Assembly (NCBI GenBank): GCA_002403305.1
Contig: DHHM01000010.1
Span: forward strand, 1 to 64,000
DNA length: 64,000 nucleotides
Origin: Bacteroidales bacterium UBA4772
Lineage (GTDB): Bacteria > Bacteroidota > Bacteroidia > Bacteroidales > VadinHA17
Direction: 5' to 3'
In this document: positions 44,266 through 54,182 of the stretch, piece by piece
Position numbering within the stretch: the stretch's first letter is position 1
How the letters are laid out: the number at the start of each line of letters is the position of its first letter
Notes under the pieces: generated by a model
Told to the model about the DNA's origin: nothing
Database searches by the model: none
The model's input: the letters and a program-made list of their open reading frames with translations, nothing else
Position numbers and translations under genes: made by a program

Positions 44266-47169
44266 TTAGTATCCCAGCGTGAACTCCTTTTCCGTTGCCG
44301 GAACGCCTTCCTTCATCCAGACCGGCATCGGCTCTCCTTTTAGGTAATGATGGAAGAACTGAGCCATGCGCTTCTGGAAATCGATCCTGTTGGGCAGCTT
44401 CTGCGCCCAGTGAGGCTCACCGTTGTAGTTGAGCAGCCAGGCAGGCTTGCCGAGACGCCTCATGGCGACGAAGAACTCTATGCCCTGGTACCAGGGCACC
44501 GCGCCATCCTGGTCATTGGCCATGATCAGTATCGGGGTCTCAATCTTGTCAATGGAGAAGAGCGGTGAGTTCTCCCGGTAAAGGTGGGGGGCCTCCCAGA
44601 TCGTAGCCCCTATGCGACTCTGCTGGTGCTCATACTGCATTGACCGGTTTACTCCCGACTCCCACCGTATGCCTCCGTAGGCACTGTACATGTTGACCAC
44701 TGGTGCACCGGACTCAATTGCAGCAAAGAGATTTGTACGGGTGGCAAGATATGCCACCTGGTAGCCGCCCCAGCTGTGACCCTGGGCACCAATACGCTTC
44801 ACATCAACAAATCCCTTCTCAATGAGCGACATGATGCCGGGCATGACGCAGTTGTAAGCGCTCAGGCCGGGATAACCGTCAATATAATAGACATCAGGAT
44901 TGAAGATCAGGTACCCGTGACTTGTATAGTAATGATAATCAATGGTAGATCTGCCCGGCTCAGGATTCCGGTGCCTGAACAGCTCTGCCGAGCTCTTTTC
45001 GTAAAAGTTTACGATCATCGGGTACTTTTTGTTAGGGTCAAAGCCTTCCGGCTTATACAGAAGCCCCTCCAGCTCCAGCCCATCGAGCGAAGTCCACTTC
45101 ACCAGCCCGGCTGTACCCCATCTGAAATCCTTCTGCTGAGGGTTGGCATCGGTGAGTCTCTTCTCAGACCTGAATGAGAGGTCTGACAGCAGGTAATCGG
45201 GGAAGAGACCGAAGTTCTCTTTTGTATAGATCAGCACGTCGCTCTTCTTTGCCTTGATGGGTGTGCCGTAGCTGTAATCGCCGCCGGTAAGCCTGACAGG
45301 AAGCGCCTTCTTCTTCATGTCAAGTGAATAGAAGGCCTGACTCCTGGTCACCTCATTGATCCCCTGAAGGTATTGCTTCTCCCTGGCATCAATAAACCGG
45401 TTCTCCGGGTCGAAATCGATAAGCCTGTAGCTTATCCTTTCGCTGCGTCCGTTGCCGGTAACGTTTATCGGTGCGCGCCCGGCAGTCGGGTCCAGGGACC
45501 ATATGTCATACCTGTCTGATACCAGGAAAGCCGCGTCATCCTTCAGCCACCCCGCCGGAGGGTATGAGCCCGGAAGATCGGGGACATCATGCAGTTCATC
45601 CCATAGGGGCAGTGTTTTGGGGTCTGTCAGCCTGTACTCCCTGCCTGCAGCCACATCGTAGGAATACCACGAACTGTCTGCCTCATGATACCAGCAGAGG
45701 TATTTCCCTGCAGGCGAGAAACGGGCTCTGGCCCTGAGCGCCTGCCTGATCATCTGAGCCTCACCTGTATTGACATCAACAATCCACATGTCATTCTTTG
45801 CACGTCCCTCCCACATCGATTCGAGGTCATAGGGCAGCGACGAGAAGGCAGCGACTTTTTGTGCATCACCCTTGTCGGCCAGCTGCAGGTCAGGCCTCTC
45901 TTCAGTGGCCAGTTGCACCGCCTTCTTAAGGTCGGCATGATAAACCGCCTGATAATACTTTTTCATCTCCCTGGACTTCCTTACAACCTGGGCAGTGTGT
46001 AGGATCCCTTCCTCCCAGTGCCATACATCCACATTGGCACGCTCCTCATCAAGAACAGTAGTGTCTTTCAGCTTATATTCCGGGGAGGTTCCGAAATAGA
46101 GTCTCGGTGTCGTCTCTCCGAAGATCAGCCTGGCATTCTCATTGATGATCCATCCCTCAGGAAGGCCCTCTGTGCCCTGTGTGGCGGCCACTGAGGCCAG
46201 TCCGCTCCCATCCCAGTAACATAGTGAGTATGTGTTGCCAACCTTGTCTTTCTCGTCGAACGAGAGGATGAAGGCAGCCCTCTCTCCCTCCTTGTCAATA
46301 GCCAGCTGCTTGTATTTTGCCTTGCCCGAGTAGAGCACAGTGCTCTCATCCTTTTTCAGGTCGACGATCACCACTCCCGGCTCCATCCCGTTATCATCTC
46401 CTGTTGTGGTATAGATCAGCTTCTCCGACTCCTCCGCAAACAGGAAATCGGTGACAAACCTTACCGAGTCGGTCTTGCCGCTGTTAAGGTTACGGTAGTA
46501 AAGAGTATAACCGTTATCTGCAGATTCGATTTTGGGCTTCTTCCCGTTAACATCGGCTTTTTCCCTGCCGGCTTCTTTTCCGCTCTCCACGCCGGGCTCG
46601 TTGCCGGCTTCCGTTTTGAGGATTTCCTTTCCTGCTTCCTTTCCAACCTCCTGCTTCTTCTCACTGCCATTCCCGGTGCTGTCATTCGGGGTTGCGGGCT
46701 TCGACTTCAGCGGCTCGGTCTGCCAGGCGATCCATCCTGCCCATTTTGCAGGAACCTTGTAGGACTTCAGCCTCTCAATGGTGTCGGTCGTCCCGGCAGC
46801 CACATTGTAAATTCCCAGCCTGTCAAGAGGCATATCCTCCTTTTTGGTCTTCTTGAGCTTCAGAGCCCGTACCTCTTCGTAGGGAGGCTTGATGGTGAAG
46901 AAGAGATGCCTTGAGTCAGCCGAGATCTTCACTAAGGTGGCACAGTTGAATGTACACTTCAGCTCAGCATCCCCCCCGTAGAGAGTCACAACAGGGTCTC
47001 CCTGTGAAGGCTCGGTTTTGAATGCCATCAGCGATCCGTCATCTGATATAACCCTCTCGGTGATGCGGTTCCACTGTACAAGATCATCTATCGTCAGAGG
47101 CCTCTTCTCCTGTGCAACTGCGTGAAGAGCAAAGCCAACCAGAAGGAATATCACAAAAATTCTTTTCAT
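44266..47169 (-). CDS. S9 family peptidase (prolyl oligopeptidase)
   Basis: The 967-residue exported serine peptidase has a signal peptide (FVIFLLVGFALHAVAQ), an N-terminal beta-propeller and a C-terminal alpha/beta-hydrolase domain. The latter has KYPMIVNFYEKSS, the nucleophile elbow GAQGHSWGGYQVAYLA, the Asp region ILIMANDQDGAVPW and the His in NGEPHWAQKL. Bacteroidota homologues degrade peptides in the periplasm. Residues about 155-216 form a Lys/Glu/Gly-rich low-complexity linker with repeated GKEAGK-like words that interrupts the propeller. It is monocistronic, with a -7 box 28 bases upstream. Confidence 0.9.
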   Translation of the reverse strand: MKRIFVIFLLVGFALHAVAQEKRPLTIDDLVQWNRITERVISDDGSLMAFKTEPSQGDPVVTLYGGDAELKCTFNCATLVKISADSRHLFFTIKPPYEEVRALKLKKTKKEDMPLDRLGIYNVAAGTTDTIERLKSYKVPAKWAGWIAWQTEPLKSKPATPNDSTGNGSEKKQEVGKEAGKEILKTEAGNEPGVESGKEAGREKADVNGKKPKIESADNGYTLYYRNLNSGKTDSVRFVTDFLFAEESEKLIYTTTGDDNGMEPGVVIVDLKKDESTVLYSGKAKYKQLAIDKEGERAAFILSFDEKDKVGNTYSLCYWDGSGLASVAATQGTEGLPEGWIINENARLIFGETTPRLYFGTSPEYKLKDTTVLDEERANVDVWHWEEGILHTAQVVRKSREMKKYYQAVYHADLKKAVQLATEERPDLQLADKGDAQKVAAFSSLPYDLESMWEGRAKNDMWIVDVNTGEAQMIRQALRARARFSPAGKYLCWYHEADSSWYSYDVAAGREYRLTDPKTLPLWDELHDVPDLPGSYPPAGWLKDDAAFLVSDRYDIWSLDPTAGRAPINVTGNGRSERISYRLIDFDPENRFIDAREKQYLQGINEVTRSQAFYSLDMKKKALPVRLTGGDYSYGTPIKAKKSDVLIYTKENFGLFPDYLLSDLSFRSEKRLTDANPQQKDFRWGTAGLVKWTSLDGLELEGLLYKPEGFDPNKKYPMIVNFYEKSSAELFRHRNPEPGRSTIDYHYYTSHGYLIFNPDVYYIDGYPGLSAYNCVMPGIMSLIEKGFVDVKRIGAQGHSWGGYQVAYLATRTNLFAAIESGAPVVNMYSAYGGIRWESGVNRSMQYEHQQSRIGATIWEAPHLYRENSPLFSIDKIETPILIMANDQDGAVPWYQGIEFFVAMRRLGKPAWLLNYNGEPHWAQKLPNRIDFQKRMAQFFHHYLKGEPMPVWMKEGVPATEKEFTLGY

Positions 47170-47196
47170 TGTCCTGTTATGCTAGTGTTAAGCGGG

Positions 47197-47204
47197 CAAA
47201 TGTA
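47197..47204 (-). promoter_or_regulatory. S9 peptidase promoter -7 box
   Basis: The minus strand reads TACATTTG, a perfect TAnnTTTG, 27 bases before the ATG. No strong -33 element is seen. The remaining bases up to 47413 contain no other gene. Confidence 0.5.
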
Positions 47205-47413
47205 ATATTTTATCGTAATCTAAAAGATGTTCTTCAGCCTCCCCCCCCGGCCTGCAACCTGAAACAGATTGTCGGGGAATTTTATTTAATTTGATCCTTA
47301 AATCAGATTAGATGAAGAGAATCCCCTGCATAACGGCACTTTCCCCGGACTGCAGTCCCCGGCCCCACCTGCAGCTGTCAGCCAGTAAATGCAAAACAGA
47401 GAAGATCGCAGTT

Positions 47414-48388
47414 ATGAGAATGGCTGCCCGGATCTTTGCAGTGACATTGCTTGCAGCAGTATCAATCGGCGCAGCAGCACAGGGAACAGTCGTCACCGGA
47501 GTCATAAGAGATAACCGCGATGTTCCCATAGTGGGTGCCACAGCATGCCAGGTCAATACTTCAAACTGCACTGCAGCCGACATGAACGGAATCTTTCACC
47601 TTCTTCTGGAACCGGACAGGGATATGAGCCTGAAAATAGAATGCCTGGGATTCAATCCTGTGGAGGTTGTAATTGATGAATCGACAGTCTATCCCCTGGA
47701 GATCAACCTTACACCGATATATATCCCTGATGAGCTGTTCCTCGATGACAGTTACAGCGACCTTAAAAACAAAGTCATCATGCGGTCATCACTGACCATG
47801 GATGCCGTTTTTTCCGATTTTGAAGAGTTCACGCCGGCCCTGGGATCCCACAACACTGACCTGATGAAATACTTTGCCGTAATAGGACCGGAACTGGGGG
47901 CCTCATTCTCCGGTGTCTATTTTGGCCTCGGGATTGGCATGGGCTACAGCTATCAGGATGAACTGGACACCCTCGCCGTTGACCTTAACAATACACTGTA
48001 CAAACTCACCATAGGCTATGACCTTGTCAACTCCCGCAGGATAAGGATCACCCCCCTCCTCTCGGCACGGTGGCTGAGATACAGGCTGCTCAATTACCCG
48101 GGAGACAGGAAGATATCCCTTAGCCGCTATCTTGATGAGAGAGATATTGACCTGCGGTTCAATCAGACCATTGCGGTGGCAGGACTGAATTTGGAGTATC
48201 TTATGTATTCAGGCATGCAGGGACGGAGCGACTACTGGTCGTTCGGAATTGCCGGCGGATATGCGGTGAAGCTTAACCGGAACCCCTGGATCTGGTCGAG
48301 GGGCAACAGGGTGATGACAGATCATAGCATAGGTCTGAATCCGCTGACATTCAGCCTGACCGTTTCATATTACAATATTGCAAGATAA
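47414..48388 (+). CDS. outer-membrane barrel with CarboxypepD_reg-like domain
   Basis: The protein has 324 residues from ATG 47414, where a signal peptide begins (MRMAARIFAVTLLAAVSIGA, then AAQG). An upstream in-frame ATG at 47312 adds 34 residues without signal character. Residues about 22-105 form a carboxypeptidase-regulatory-like fold (VVTGVIRDNRDVPIVGATAC, LKIECLGFNPVEVVIDES). The rest is amphipathic beta-sequence ending FSLTVSYYNIAR, consistent with a small barrel. Function unknown; no TonB plug is present. It precedes an aldo/keto reductase gene by 36 bases. Confidence 0.65.
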   Translation: MRMAARIFAVTLLAAVSIGAAAQGTVVTGVIRDNRDVPIVGATACQVNTSNCTAADMNGIFHLLLEPDRDMSLKIECLGFNPVEVVIDESTVYPLEINLTPIYIPDELFLDDSYSDLKNKVIMRSSLTMDAVFSDFEEFTPALGSHNTDLMKYFAVIGPELGASFSGVYFGLGIGMGYSYQDELDTLAVDLNNTLYKLTIGYDLVNSRRIRITPLLSARWLRYRLLNYPGDRKISLSRYLDERDIDLRFNQTIAVAGLNLEYLMYSGMQGRSDYWSFGIAGGYAVKLNRNPWIWSRGNRVMTDHSIGLNPLTFSLTVSYYNIAR

Positions 48389-48424
48389 CAGATATATTGC
48401 CTGGAAATAAAACAACGGAGAGAT

Positions 48425-49411
48425 ATGAACTACAGGAAATTAGGAAAGAGCGGCCTTGAGGTGTCTGAGATATCACTGGGCACATGGCAGGTAGGAGGAA
48501 AATGGGGATCAAAATTTGACCCGGAACTTGCTGACTCCATCATCCGCGAAGCCATAGACAACGGGGTCAACTTCATCGACACTGCAGATGTCTATTCCGA
48601 TGGCGAGAGCGAGAAAGCTGTCGGGAAGGCAGTGCGGGCATCGGGCAGAGAGGTCGGGATAGCCACCAAGTGCGGGCGACAGATAAACCCGCATGTCAAC
48701 AAGGGCTACACTCCGGCCGTGCTCAGGGCATATGTTGAGGACTCACTCAAAAGGATCGGAACAGACTGTGTCGATCTCATCCAGCTGCACTGTCCGCCGA
48801 CGGAGGTCTATTACCGCCCGGAAATCTTCGGGGAGTTTGAGAGGCTCAGGGATGAGGGCAAGATCCGTAACCTGGGCGTCAGTGTGGAGAAGGTGGAGGA
48901 GGCCATTAAGGCTATTGAATATGAAAATGTCACCACAGTACAGATGATCTATAACATCTTCCGCCAGCGACCCCACGAGAGGCTCTTCTCCATGGCCCGT
49001 GAGAAAAATGTAGGCCTGATCATCAGGGTTCCCCTTGCCAGCGGACTGCTGACGGGCAAGTTTGCATCTGACACAAGGTTTGCACCCGGAGATCACCGTT
49101 TCTTCAACCGCAACGGCATGATGTTCGACAAGGGAGAGACTTTTGCCGGAGTGCCCTATGACAGGGGACTGCAGGCTGTGACGCGGCTGAAGGAGCTCTT
49201 CCCTGCTGCGCTGCCCCTGGCACAGTTGGCCCTGCGGTGGATACTCATGCGCGATGAGGTGAGCTGCATCATCCCTGGAGCATCATCACCGGAACAGGTG
49301 AGATCAAATATTGAAGCTTCCGCCCTTCCCCCGCTGACAGATGAACAGCTCTCAGCCATCAGGCAGATCTACGAAGAGGATATAAGACCGCTGGTACATC
49401 ACCTCTGGTAA
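48425..49411 (+). CDS. aldo/keto reductase
   Basis: The 328-residue TIM-barrel NAD(P)H oxidoreductase has the catalytic tetrad regions NFIDTADVYSDGESE (Asp, Tyr), GIATKCG (Lys) and DLIQLHCPP (His). The cofactor-phosphate region is CIIPGASSPEQVRSNIEAS. Proteins of this subgroup reduce small aldehydes and ketones; the substrate is not predictable here. An RBS-like GGAGA lies just before the ATG. Confidence 0.9.
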   Translation: MNYRKLGKSGLEVSEISLGTWQVGGKWGSKFDPELADSIIREAIDNGVNFIDTADVYSDGESEKAVGKAVRASGREVGIATKCGRQINPHVNKGYTPAVLRAYVEDSLKRIGTDCVDLIQLHCPPTEVYYRPEIFGEFERLRDEGKIRNLGVSVEKVEEAIKAIEYENVTTVQMIYNIFRQRPHERLFSMAREKNVGLIIRVPLASGLLTGKFASDTRFAPGDHRFFNRNGMMFDKGETFAGVPYDRGLQAVTRLKELFPAALPLAQLALRWILMRDEVSCIIPGASSPEQVRSNIEASALPPLTDEQLSAIRQIYEEDIRPLVHHLW

Positions 49412-49421
49412 CACGGCGGTC

Positions 49422-49494
49422 GGCAGTGGGAAGGCAGCAGGGAGCAGGCAACAGGCAGCAGTGAAGAATTAAAAATTAAGAATTAAGAATTAAC
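49422..49494. repeat. heptanucleotide arrays after the aldo/keto reductase
   Basis: Two adjoining arrays share a 7-base step but not a sequence. The first is GGCAGTG, GGAAGGC, AGCAGGG, AGCAGGC, AACAGGC, AGCAGTG (49422-49463). The second is AATTAAA, AATTAAG, AATTAAG, AATTAAC (49467-49494). Confidence 0.85.
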
Positions 49495-49502
49495 TACTTA
49501 GA

Positions 49503-49565
49503 CTGCAGGCCTGCAGGCGCGTATTCGCGACAGGCGCGTACGAGCCGAACCGCTGAATAAGCGGT
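49503..49565. repeat. palindromes in the YfcC leader
   Basis: CTGCAGGCCTGCAG (49503-49516) is a perfect 14 bp palindrome. ACCGCT-GAATA-AGCGGT (49549-49565) is a 6 bp stem with a 5-base loop. They fill the space between the 7-base repeats and the antiporter gene. Role unknown. Confidence 0.55.
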
Positions 49566-49658
49566 GAGCTCGGCGAAGCCTTGGCGGAGGAGGGAGACAT
49601 CAGACCGTTGGACCTTATTGTCAAACCGTCATTAATTATTATTTTGCAGGACAAAACA

Positions 49659-51260
49659 GTGCCGGTGTCCAGGAAGATCCCGCATACATACGTAATCGTA
49701 TTCAGCATAGTCGCCCTCTGCGCAGTGCTGACATGGGTGGTGCCGGGAGGTGCCTTCGAGAGGGAGACGGTCACCGTCAACGGCATCGACCGCAACGTGG
49801 TGATACCGGGTTCGTTTCACTACACCGACAAGAACCCGCAGACATGGCAGCTCTTCTCAGCTCTCTTCGACGGCTTCGTCGACAAGGCCGACATAATCGT
49901 TTTTATCCTCATCATCGGCGGTGCCTTCTGGATCATGAACGAGAGCAAGGCAATCGATGTGGCAATAGGTTCGGTGCTGCGCTTCACAGGCAGGATGGGC
50001 AAACGGGGAGTGATAAAGAAGATAGGTGTCGATAACCTGATCTTCCTGCTCATAATGAGCATGTTCAGCTTCTTCGGCGCCGTCTTTGGCATGAGCGAGG
50101 AGACCATCGCCTTTACCGTTATCTTCGTGCCTCTTGCTGTCTCCATGGGCTACGACTCGATAGTGGGCGTCTCGCTCTGCTTTGTAGCTGCCGCCCTGGG
50201 TTTTGCCGGGGCCTTTCTCAATCCGTTTACAATTGGCATAGCACAGGGACTGTCAGACCTGCCACTCTTCTCAGGACTGGAATACAGGCTGATAATGTGG
50301 GTGGTCATCAGTGCCGTGGGATTTGCATATATCCTTCGCTATGCCCGCAGGATCAAAAAGGACCCGAACCGCTCACCGGTAAGGGAGGATGACGACTACT
50401 GGCGCAAGCTGCACTCCGAAACAGAGGTGAAAATTGATTATCACACACCGGCATCGGCATGGGTGATCTGGATACTTCTCATTGTGGTCATGATCATCTA
50501 CTCGGTTACCCACCCCATGACCGGACTCTCATTCGGCGAAGGCGTGCTGAACCTGCCTGCCATACCGGTACTTACGGCTCTTTTTGCCGTGACAGGCTGG
50601 CTTACCCTCAGGAAATCGGTCTATTTCTTTGTGATTGACCTGCTCATGTTCACCATACTCTACCTCATCACCGGAGTGATGGGCTACGGTTGGTACATCA
50701 TGGAGATCGCCACCCTCTTTTTCGCCATGGGACTGGCAACGGGAATAGCCATGAGCTATGACGCCAACAGGATCACAAAGCTCTTCCTCGACGGTGTTAA
50801 GGATATCCAGTCGGCAGCACTGATAGTGGGACTTGCAGGCGGCATAGTCATCATCCTGCAAAACGGTAACATCATCGATACTCTCCTTTACAAGGTGTCG
50901 GAGTCGATCTCGGGGACGGGAAAGATGGCATCGGTGAGCATGATGTACCTGGTGCAGAACCTGATCAACCTGGTGATGCCTTCTGGCTCCGCCAAGGCGG
51001 CACTGACCATGCCTATGATGTCACAGTTCTCGGACCTGATAGGCATCTCCCGGCAGGCGACGGTGGTGGCCTTCCAGCTGGGCGACGGTTTTACCAACAT
51101 GATCACTCCCACCTCGGGCGTTCTTCTTGGCGTGCTGAGCGTAGCACGCATCCCCTATGAAAAGTGGTTCAAATGGGTGCTGCCGTTAATAGTGCTGCTG
51201 CTGGTACTGGGTTTTCTCCTGCTCATACCAACGGTATTCATGGAGCTGAAAGGGTTCTGA
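49659..51260 (+). CDS. YfcC-family amino acid antiporter
   Basis: The 533-residue integral membrane protein of the DcuC/ArsB-like superfamily has about twelve to fourteen helices, with KIPHTYVIVFSIVALCAVLT, WVVPGGAF, GMSEETIAFTVIFVPLAVSM, FLNPFTIGIAQGLSDLPLFS and a C-terminal GDGFTNMITPTSGVLLGVLS. Relatives are annotated as arginine/ornithine antiporters or basic amino acid carriers; the substrate is not certain. GTG 49659 is chosen because AGGA lies 7 bases upstream and the protein then begins at the conserved N-terminus. A longer TTG-started reading runs through the structured leader. Confidence 0.8.
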   Translation: MPVSRKIPHTYVIVFSIVALCAVLTWVVPGGAFERETVTVNGIDRNVVIPGSFHYTDKNPQTWQLFSALFDGFVDKADIIVFILIIGGAFWIMNESKAIDVAIGSVLRFTGRMGKRGVIKKIGVDNLIFLLIMSMFSFFGAVFGMSEETIAFTVIFVPLAVSMGYDSIVGVSLCFVAAALGFAGAFLNPFTIGIAQGLSDLPLFSGLEYRLIMWVVISAVGFAYILRYARRIKKDPNRSPVREDDDYWRKLHSETEVKIDYHTPASAWVIWILLIVVMIIYSVTHPMTGLSFGEGVLNLPAIPVLTALFAVTGWLTLRKSVYFFVIDLLMFTILYLITGVMGYGWYIMEIATLFFAMGLATGIAMSYDANRITKLFLDGVKDIQSAALIVGLAGGIVIILQNGNIIDTLLYKVSESISGTGKMASVSMMYLVQNLINLVMPSGSAKAALTMPMMSQFSDLIGISRQATVVAFQLGDGFTNMITPTSGVLLGVLSVARIPYEKWFKWVLPLIVLLLVLGFLLLIPTVFMELKGF

Positions 51261-51264
51261 AGAG

Positions 51265-51292
51265 AATTAAGAATTAAGAATTAAGAATTAAG
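51265..51292. repeat. heptanucleotide array after the YfcC gene
   Basis: Four AATTAAG units lie in register from four bases after the stop codon, then decay to AATTTG. The unit is the same as in the array at 49467-49494. The remaining bases to 51426, between converging genes, show nothing further of note. Confidence 0.9.
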
Positions 51293-51426
51293 AATTTGAC
51301 AATTAATGAATTACAATCAGTTATTCTCTGCTTTCGCTGCTGCCTCTGCAACTAAGTTTTCCGTAATGATCTGATCATTTTATTGCTTTTGTCAGATAAT
51401 GTTCCATTTGCCTCAGCAAAGAATGA

Positions 51427-52953
51427 TCATTTCATGGCCTTCGTCAGGATACCCATGACACCGCGAATGAAGGTGGCAGAGGTGAGCACCTTCACCACCG
51501 GATGGGTTGTCCTGCGCCGCGTGGTTGAGGTACGTGAACTGCGACCCGTCTCCCTCTCTCCTGCCTTTCTCTCCTGAGCCTCTTTCCTTTTCAGTTCGGC
51601 TGAGGATATCTTCTTCTCAAGAATCTCAGCTGCACTCTCGGGGTCAACAACACGCGAGTACTTCACCACCAGGTGTGATGAGCTGTTTATTGATGCTATC
51701 TCCTCATCCGTGAGTATATCCATCCTGCTCATCGGGGCACGTACAACCATGGCTGCCAGAGGGGTGGGTATGCCCTTCTCATTCAGGGCTGTCACCAGTG
51801 CCTCGCCTGTCCCCAGTGATGTGAGTGCTTCCTCCGTGTTGTACCACGATGAGATCGGAAAGTTCTCTGCTGTAAGCCTGATGTTCTTCCTGTCATTTGC
51901 AGTAAAGGCCCTCAGTGCATGCTGTACCTTAAGACCCAGCTGGGCAAGCACCGGCGCAGGCACATCCATCGGATTCTGAGTGATGAAATATACTCCCACA
52001 CCCTTGGAACGAATGAGTTTGACAATTGTTTCAATCTGCTCAAGGAGCACTTTGCTGGCCTGGTTAAAGACAAGATGAGCCTCATCAATGAAGATCACCA
52101 GCTCAGGCTTGGGCTGATCCCCTCTCTCCGGCATGGTGTTGTACACCTCTGCCAGCAGTGACAGCATAAAGGTGGAGAAGAGCTTGGGCTTGTCCTGTAT
52201 ATCTGTCAGCCGGATGATGTTTATATAACCGTTGCCGTTGCTGTCACGGCGCATCAGGTCCTTAATGTCAAATGACTCCTCACCGAAAAAGCGGTCGGCA
52301 CCCTGCTGCTCCAACTCTATTATCTTGCGCAGTATGACGCCGGTGGATGCCGGCGACATTGCCCCGTATTCCTTCTCAAGCTCAGCCTTGCCCTCGCCCT
52401 GAAGATACTGGATCACCTTCCTGATATCCTGCAGATCGACCAGGCCCAGCTTGTTGTCATCGCAGTATTTGAAGATGATTGACATAATCCCTCCCTGCGT
52501 ATCGTTCAGGTCGAGTATCCGCGAGAAGAGCACCGGCCCGAATTCCGAGACCGTCGCACGCAAACGCACTCCGTTCTGTTCCGACAGGGTCAGCAGTTCC
52601 ACCGGGAAGCCCATTGTGGACCAGGGCAGGTTGATATTCGCGTGCCTGTTGGTAATAAACGGGGTCTCTACCCCCGGCCTGGCCAGTCCGCTGAGGTCAC
52701 CCTTGACATCCATCACCAGCGAGGGTATCCCCTTCAGCGAGAGCTGCTCGGTGATAACCTGCAGGCTCTTGGTCTTGCCCGTACCTGTTGCTCCGGCAAT
52801 CAGACCGTGCCTGTTAAGCGTCTTAAGAGGTATCCTGATATGGGCATCAGCGACAGCCTCCCCGTCAAGCCTGGCACCGCCAAGGACAATGAAATCGCCC
52901 TTGCAGGCATAGCCCTGCGTCATGTAGTTGAGAAATTCCTCCTTCTTGTTCAT
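51427..52953 (-). CDS. HerA-like ATPase (DUF853/YjgR type)
   Basis: The 508-residue FtsK/HerA-superfamily ATPase has Walker A GATGTGKTKSLQVI, Walker B ELVIFIDEAHLVFN, and the arginine-containing VGVYFITQNPMDVPAPVLAQ segment, with an ILRKIIELEQQGADRFFGEE region typical of DUF853 proteins. HerA-type ATPases translocate along DNA. The cellular role of this family is unknown, and no NurA partner is present here. The C-terminal tail (from about residue 455) is rich in Arg, Lys, Ser and Thr. The gene follows a terminator and is probably transcribed alone. Confidence 0.85.
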   Translation of the reverse strand: MNKKEEFLNYMTQGYACKGDFIVLGGARLDGEAVADAHIRIPLKTLNRHGLIAGATGTGKTKSLQVITEQLSLKGIPSLVMDVKGDLSGLARPGVETPFITNRHANINLPWSTMGFPVELLTLSEQNGVRLRATVSEFGPVLFSRILDLNDTQGGIMSIIFKYCDDNKLGLVDLQDIRKVIQYLQGEGKAELEKEYGAMSPASTGVILRKIIELEQQGADRFFGEESFDIKDLMRRDSNGNGYINIIRLTDIQDKPKLFSTFMLSLLAEVYNTMPERGDQPKPELVIFIDEAHLVFNQASKVLLEQIETIVKLIRSKGVGVYFITQNPMDVPAPVLAQLGLKVQHALRAFTANDRKNIRLTAENFPISSWYNTEEALTSLGTGEALVTALNEKGIPTPLAAMVVRAPMSRMDILTDEEIASINSSSHLVVKYSRVVDPESAAEILEKKISSAELKRKEAQERKAGERETGRSSRTSTTRRRTTHPVVKVLTSATFIRGVMGILTKAMK

Positions 52954-52972
52954 TTCCGGTTTTTATATGATG

Positions 52973-53007
52973 AAAAAGCCGCTGGAGAACTGCTTCCCCA
53001 ACGGCTT
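52973..53007 (-). terminator. intrinsic terminator after the TlpA-like gene
   Basis: On the minus strand AAGCCGTTGGGGAA and TTCTCCAGCGGCTT pair over 14 positions (two G-T wobbles) around a GCAG loop, followed by TTTCATC. It lies 26 bases past the stop at 53033. Confidence 0.75.
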
Positions 53008-53032
53008 CCTAAATTAGTCAAAATTCTTAATA

Positions 53033-54139
53033 TTATTTAGAGCCGAGCAGTTCTTTTACCTTTTCTTTAAGCGCCGCTCCCCTGAGGTTATGGCCTACCA
53101 TCACCCCCTCACCGTCAATAAGGAAGTTGGCCGGGATGCCTGTTACGGCATACAGTTTTGCGGGAGCACATTCCCAGTACTTGAGGTCAGAGATATGAGT
53201 CCAGGTAAGTTTGTCATCCTCTATCGCCTTGAGCCAGTCCTCCCTGTTGCGGTCAAGTGACACGCCCAGCACGTCGAAACCCTTCTTGTTGTACTCGTTC
53301 CATACCTTTACCACGTTCGGATTCTCCTGGCGGCACGGGGGACACCATGCTGCCCAGAAATCAACCAGCAGCAGCTTCGTATCCCCACCCAGCTTCGAAT
53401 AGAGCGACACAGGATTGCCTTCGGTATCATTCAGCGTGAAGTCAGGAGCCTTCTGTCCCACGGAAACAGCCTTGAGCTTAACAACTCTCTCCTTCAGGGT
53501 GACAACCGACTGCACCTTGTTAAGCGACGTGTCAAGCTTTCCAAGGAGACTCTCAAGCTCATCAGCCTCAAGATAGTAGGAGATATCGTTCAGCACCGTG
53601 GGTGAAACATATGATGAAGGATTGTTCGCAATAAACTCCTTCTTCATTTCGGTCTGCCGGGCATCGAGTGCCTCGAGTTCCGCCTCAATGGAGGCTGCGA
53701 GCTCCACATCTCCTGCCATCTTTGCTTCACGGTAGCGGTCATAGATCTTTGACATCCCGGCATTGGACTCATCAAACGCGGAAATGTAAGTGTCAAACTC
53801 GCCCTGGGTAAGGGATCCGGCAACAGAGGCCAGCCACAGTGAGTCGGCATGGCCGTGTATGGTAATGTCGGAGTTCTCAATAAAAAAACGGAGGCCTCCC
53901 CGCTTGTCTTTTATAGCAAGGTTTACCATCTGAGGGTACTCCACCGTTCCGATCATCTCAAAGGAGCCGTTCTCGAGGGTTGCCGAGTCAATAACATCAT
54001 AGCCGCCGGGAATACGTTTCTGCAGGATTACCACTTCACTGTCTGCACCGTCAATGGTGCCCGTAATCCGGTATTGCGGTTCCCTGGTACATGATGCCGC
54101 AATTGCCACTATTAAAAGAAGGATTGCTGTCTTTTTCAT
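53033..54139 (-). CDS. TlpA-like thiol-disulfide protein with DUF4369
   Basis: The 368-residue lipoprotein (lipobox VAIAASC, Cys 17) has an N-terminal DUF4369 beta-domain at about residues 20-115 (YRITGTIDGADSEVVILQKR), a helical linker, and a C-terminal thioredoxin fold with LLVDFWAAWCPPCRQENPNV (Cys-Pro-Pro-Cys) and cis-Pro loop AVTGIPANFLID. Such proteins reduce or oxidise disulfides in envelope proteins, for example in cytochrome maturation. The cognate substrate is not visible. It is probably transcribed alone: a -7 box lies upstream and a terminator downstream. Confidence 0.88.
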   Translation of the reverse strand: MKKTAILLLIVAIAASCTREPQYRITGTIDGADSEVVILQKRIPGGYDVIDSATLENGSFEMIGTVEYPQMVNLAIKDKRGGLRFFIENSDITIHGHADSLWLASVAGSLTQGEFDTYISAFDESNAGMSKIYDRYREAKMAGDVELAASIEAELEALDARQTEMKKEFIANNPSSYVSPTVLNDISYYLEADELESLLGKLDTSLNKVQSVVTLKERVVKLKAVSVGQKAPDFTLNDTEGNPVSLYSKLGGDTKLLLVDFWAAWCPPCRQENPNVVKVWNEYNKKGFDVLGVSLDRNREDWLKAIEDDKLTWTHISDLKYWECAPAKLYAVTGIPANFLIDGEGVMVGHNLRGAALKEKVKELLGSK

Positions 54140-54182
54140 TTTAACGATTTTATCAATATAACACTCTAATTATTTGAAGGTT

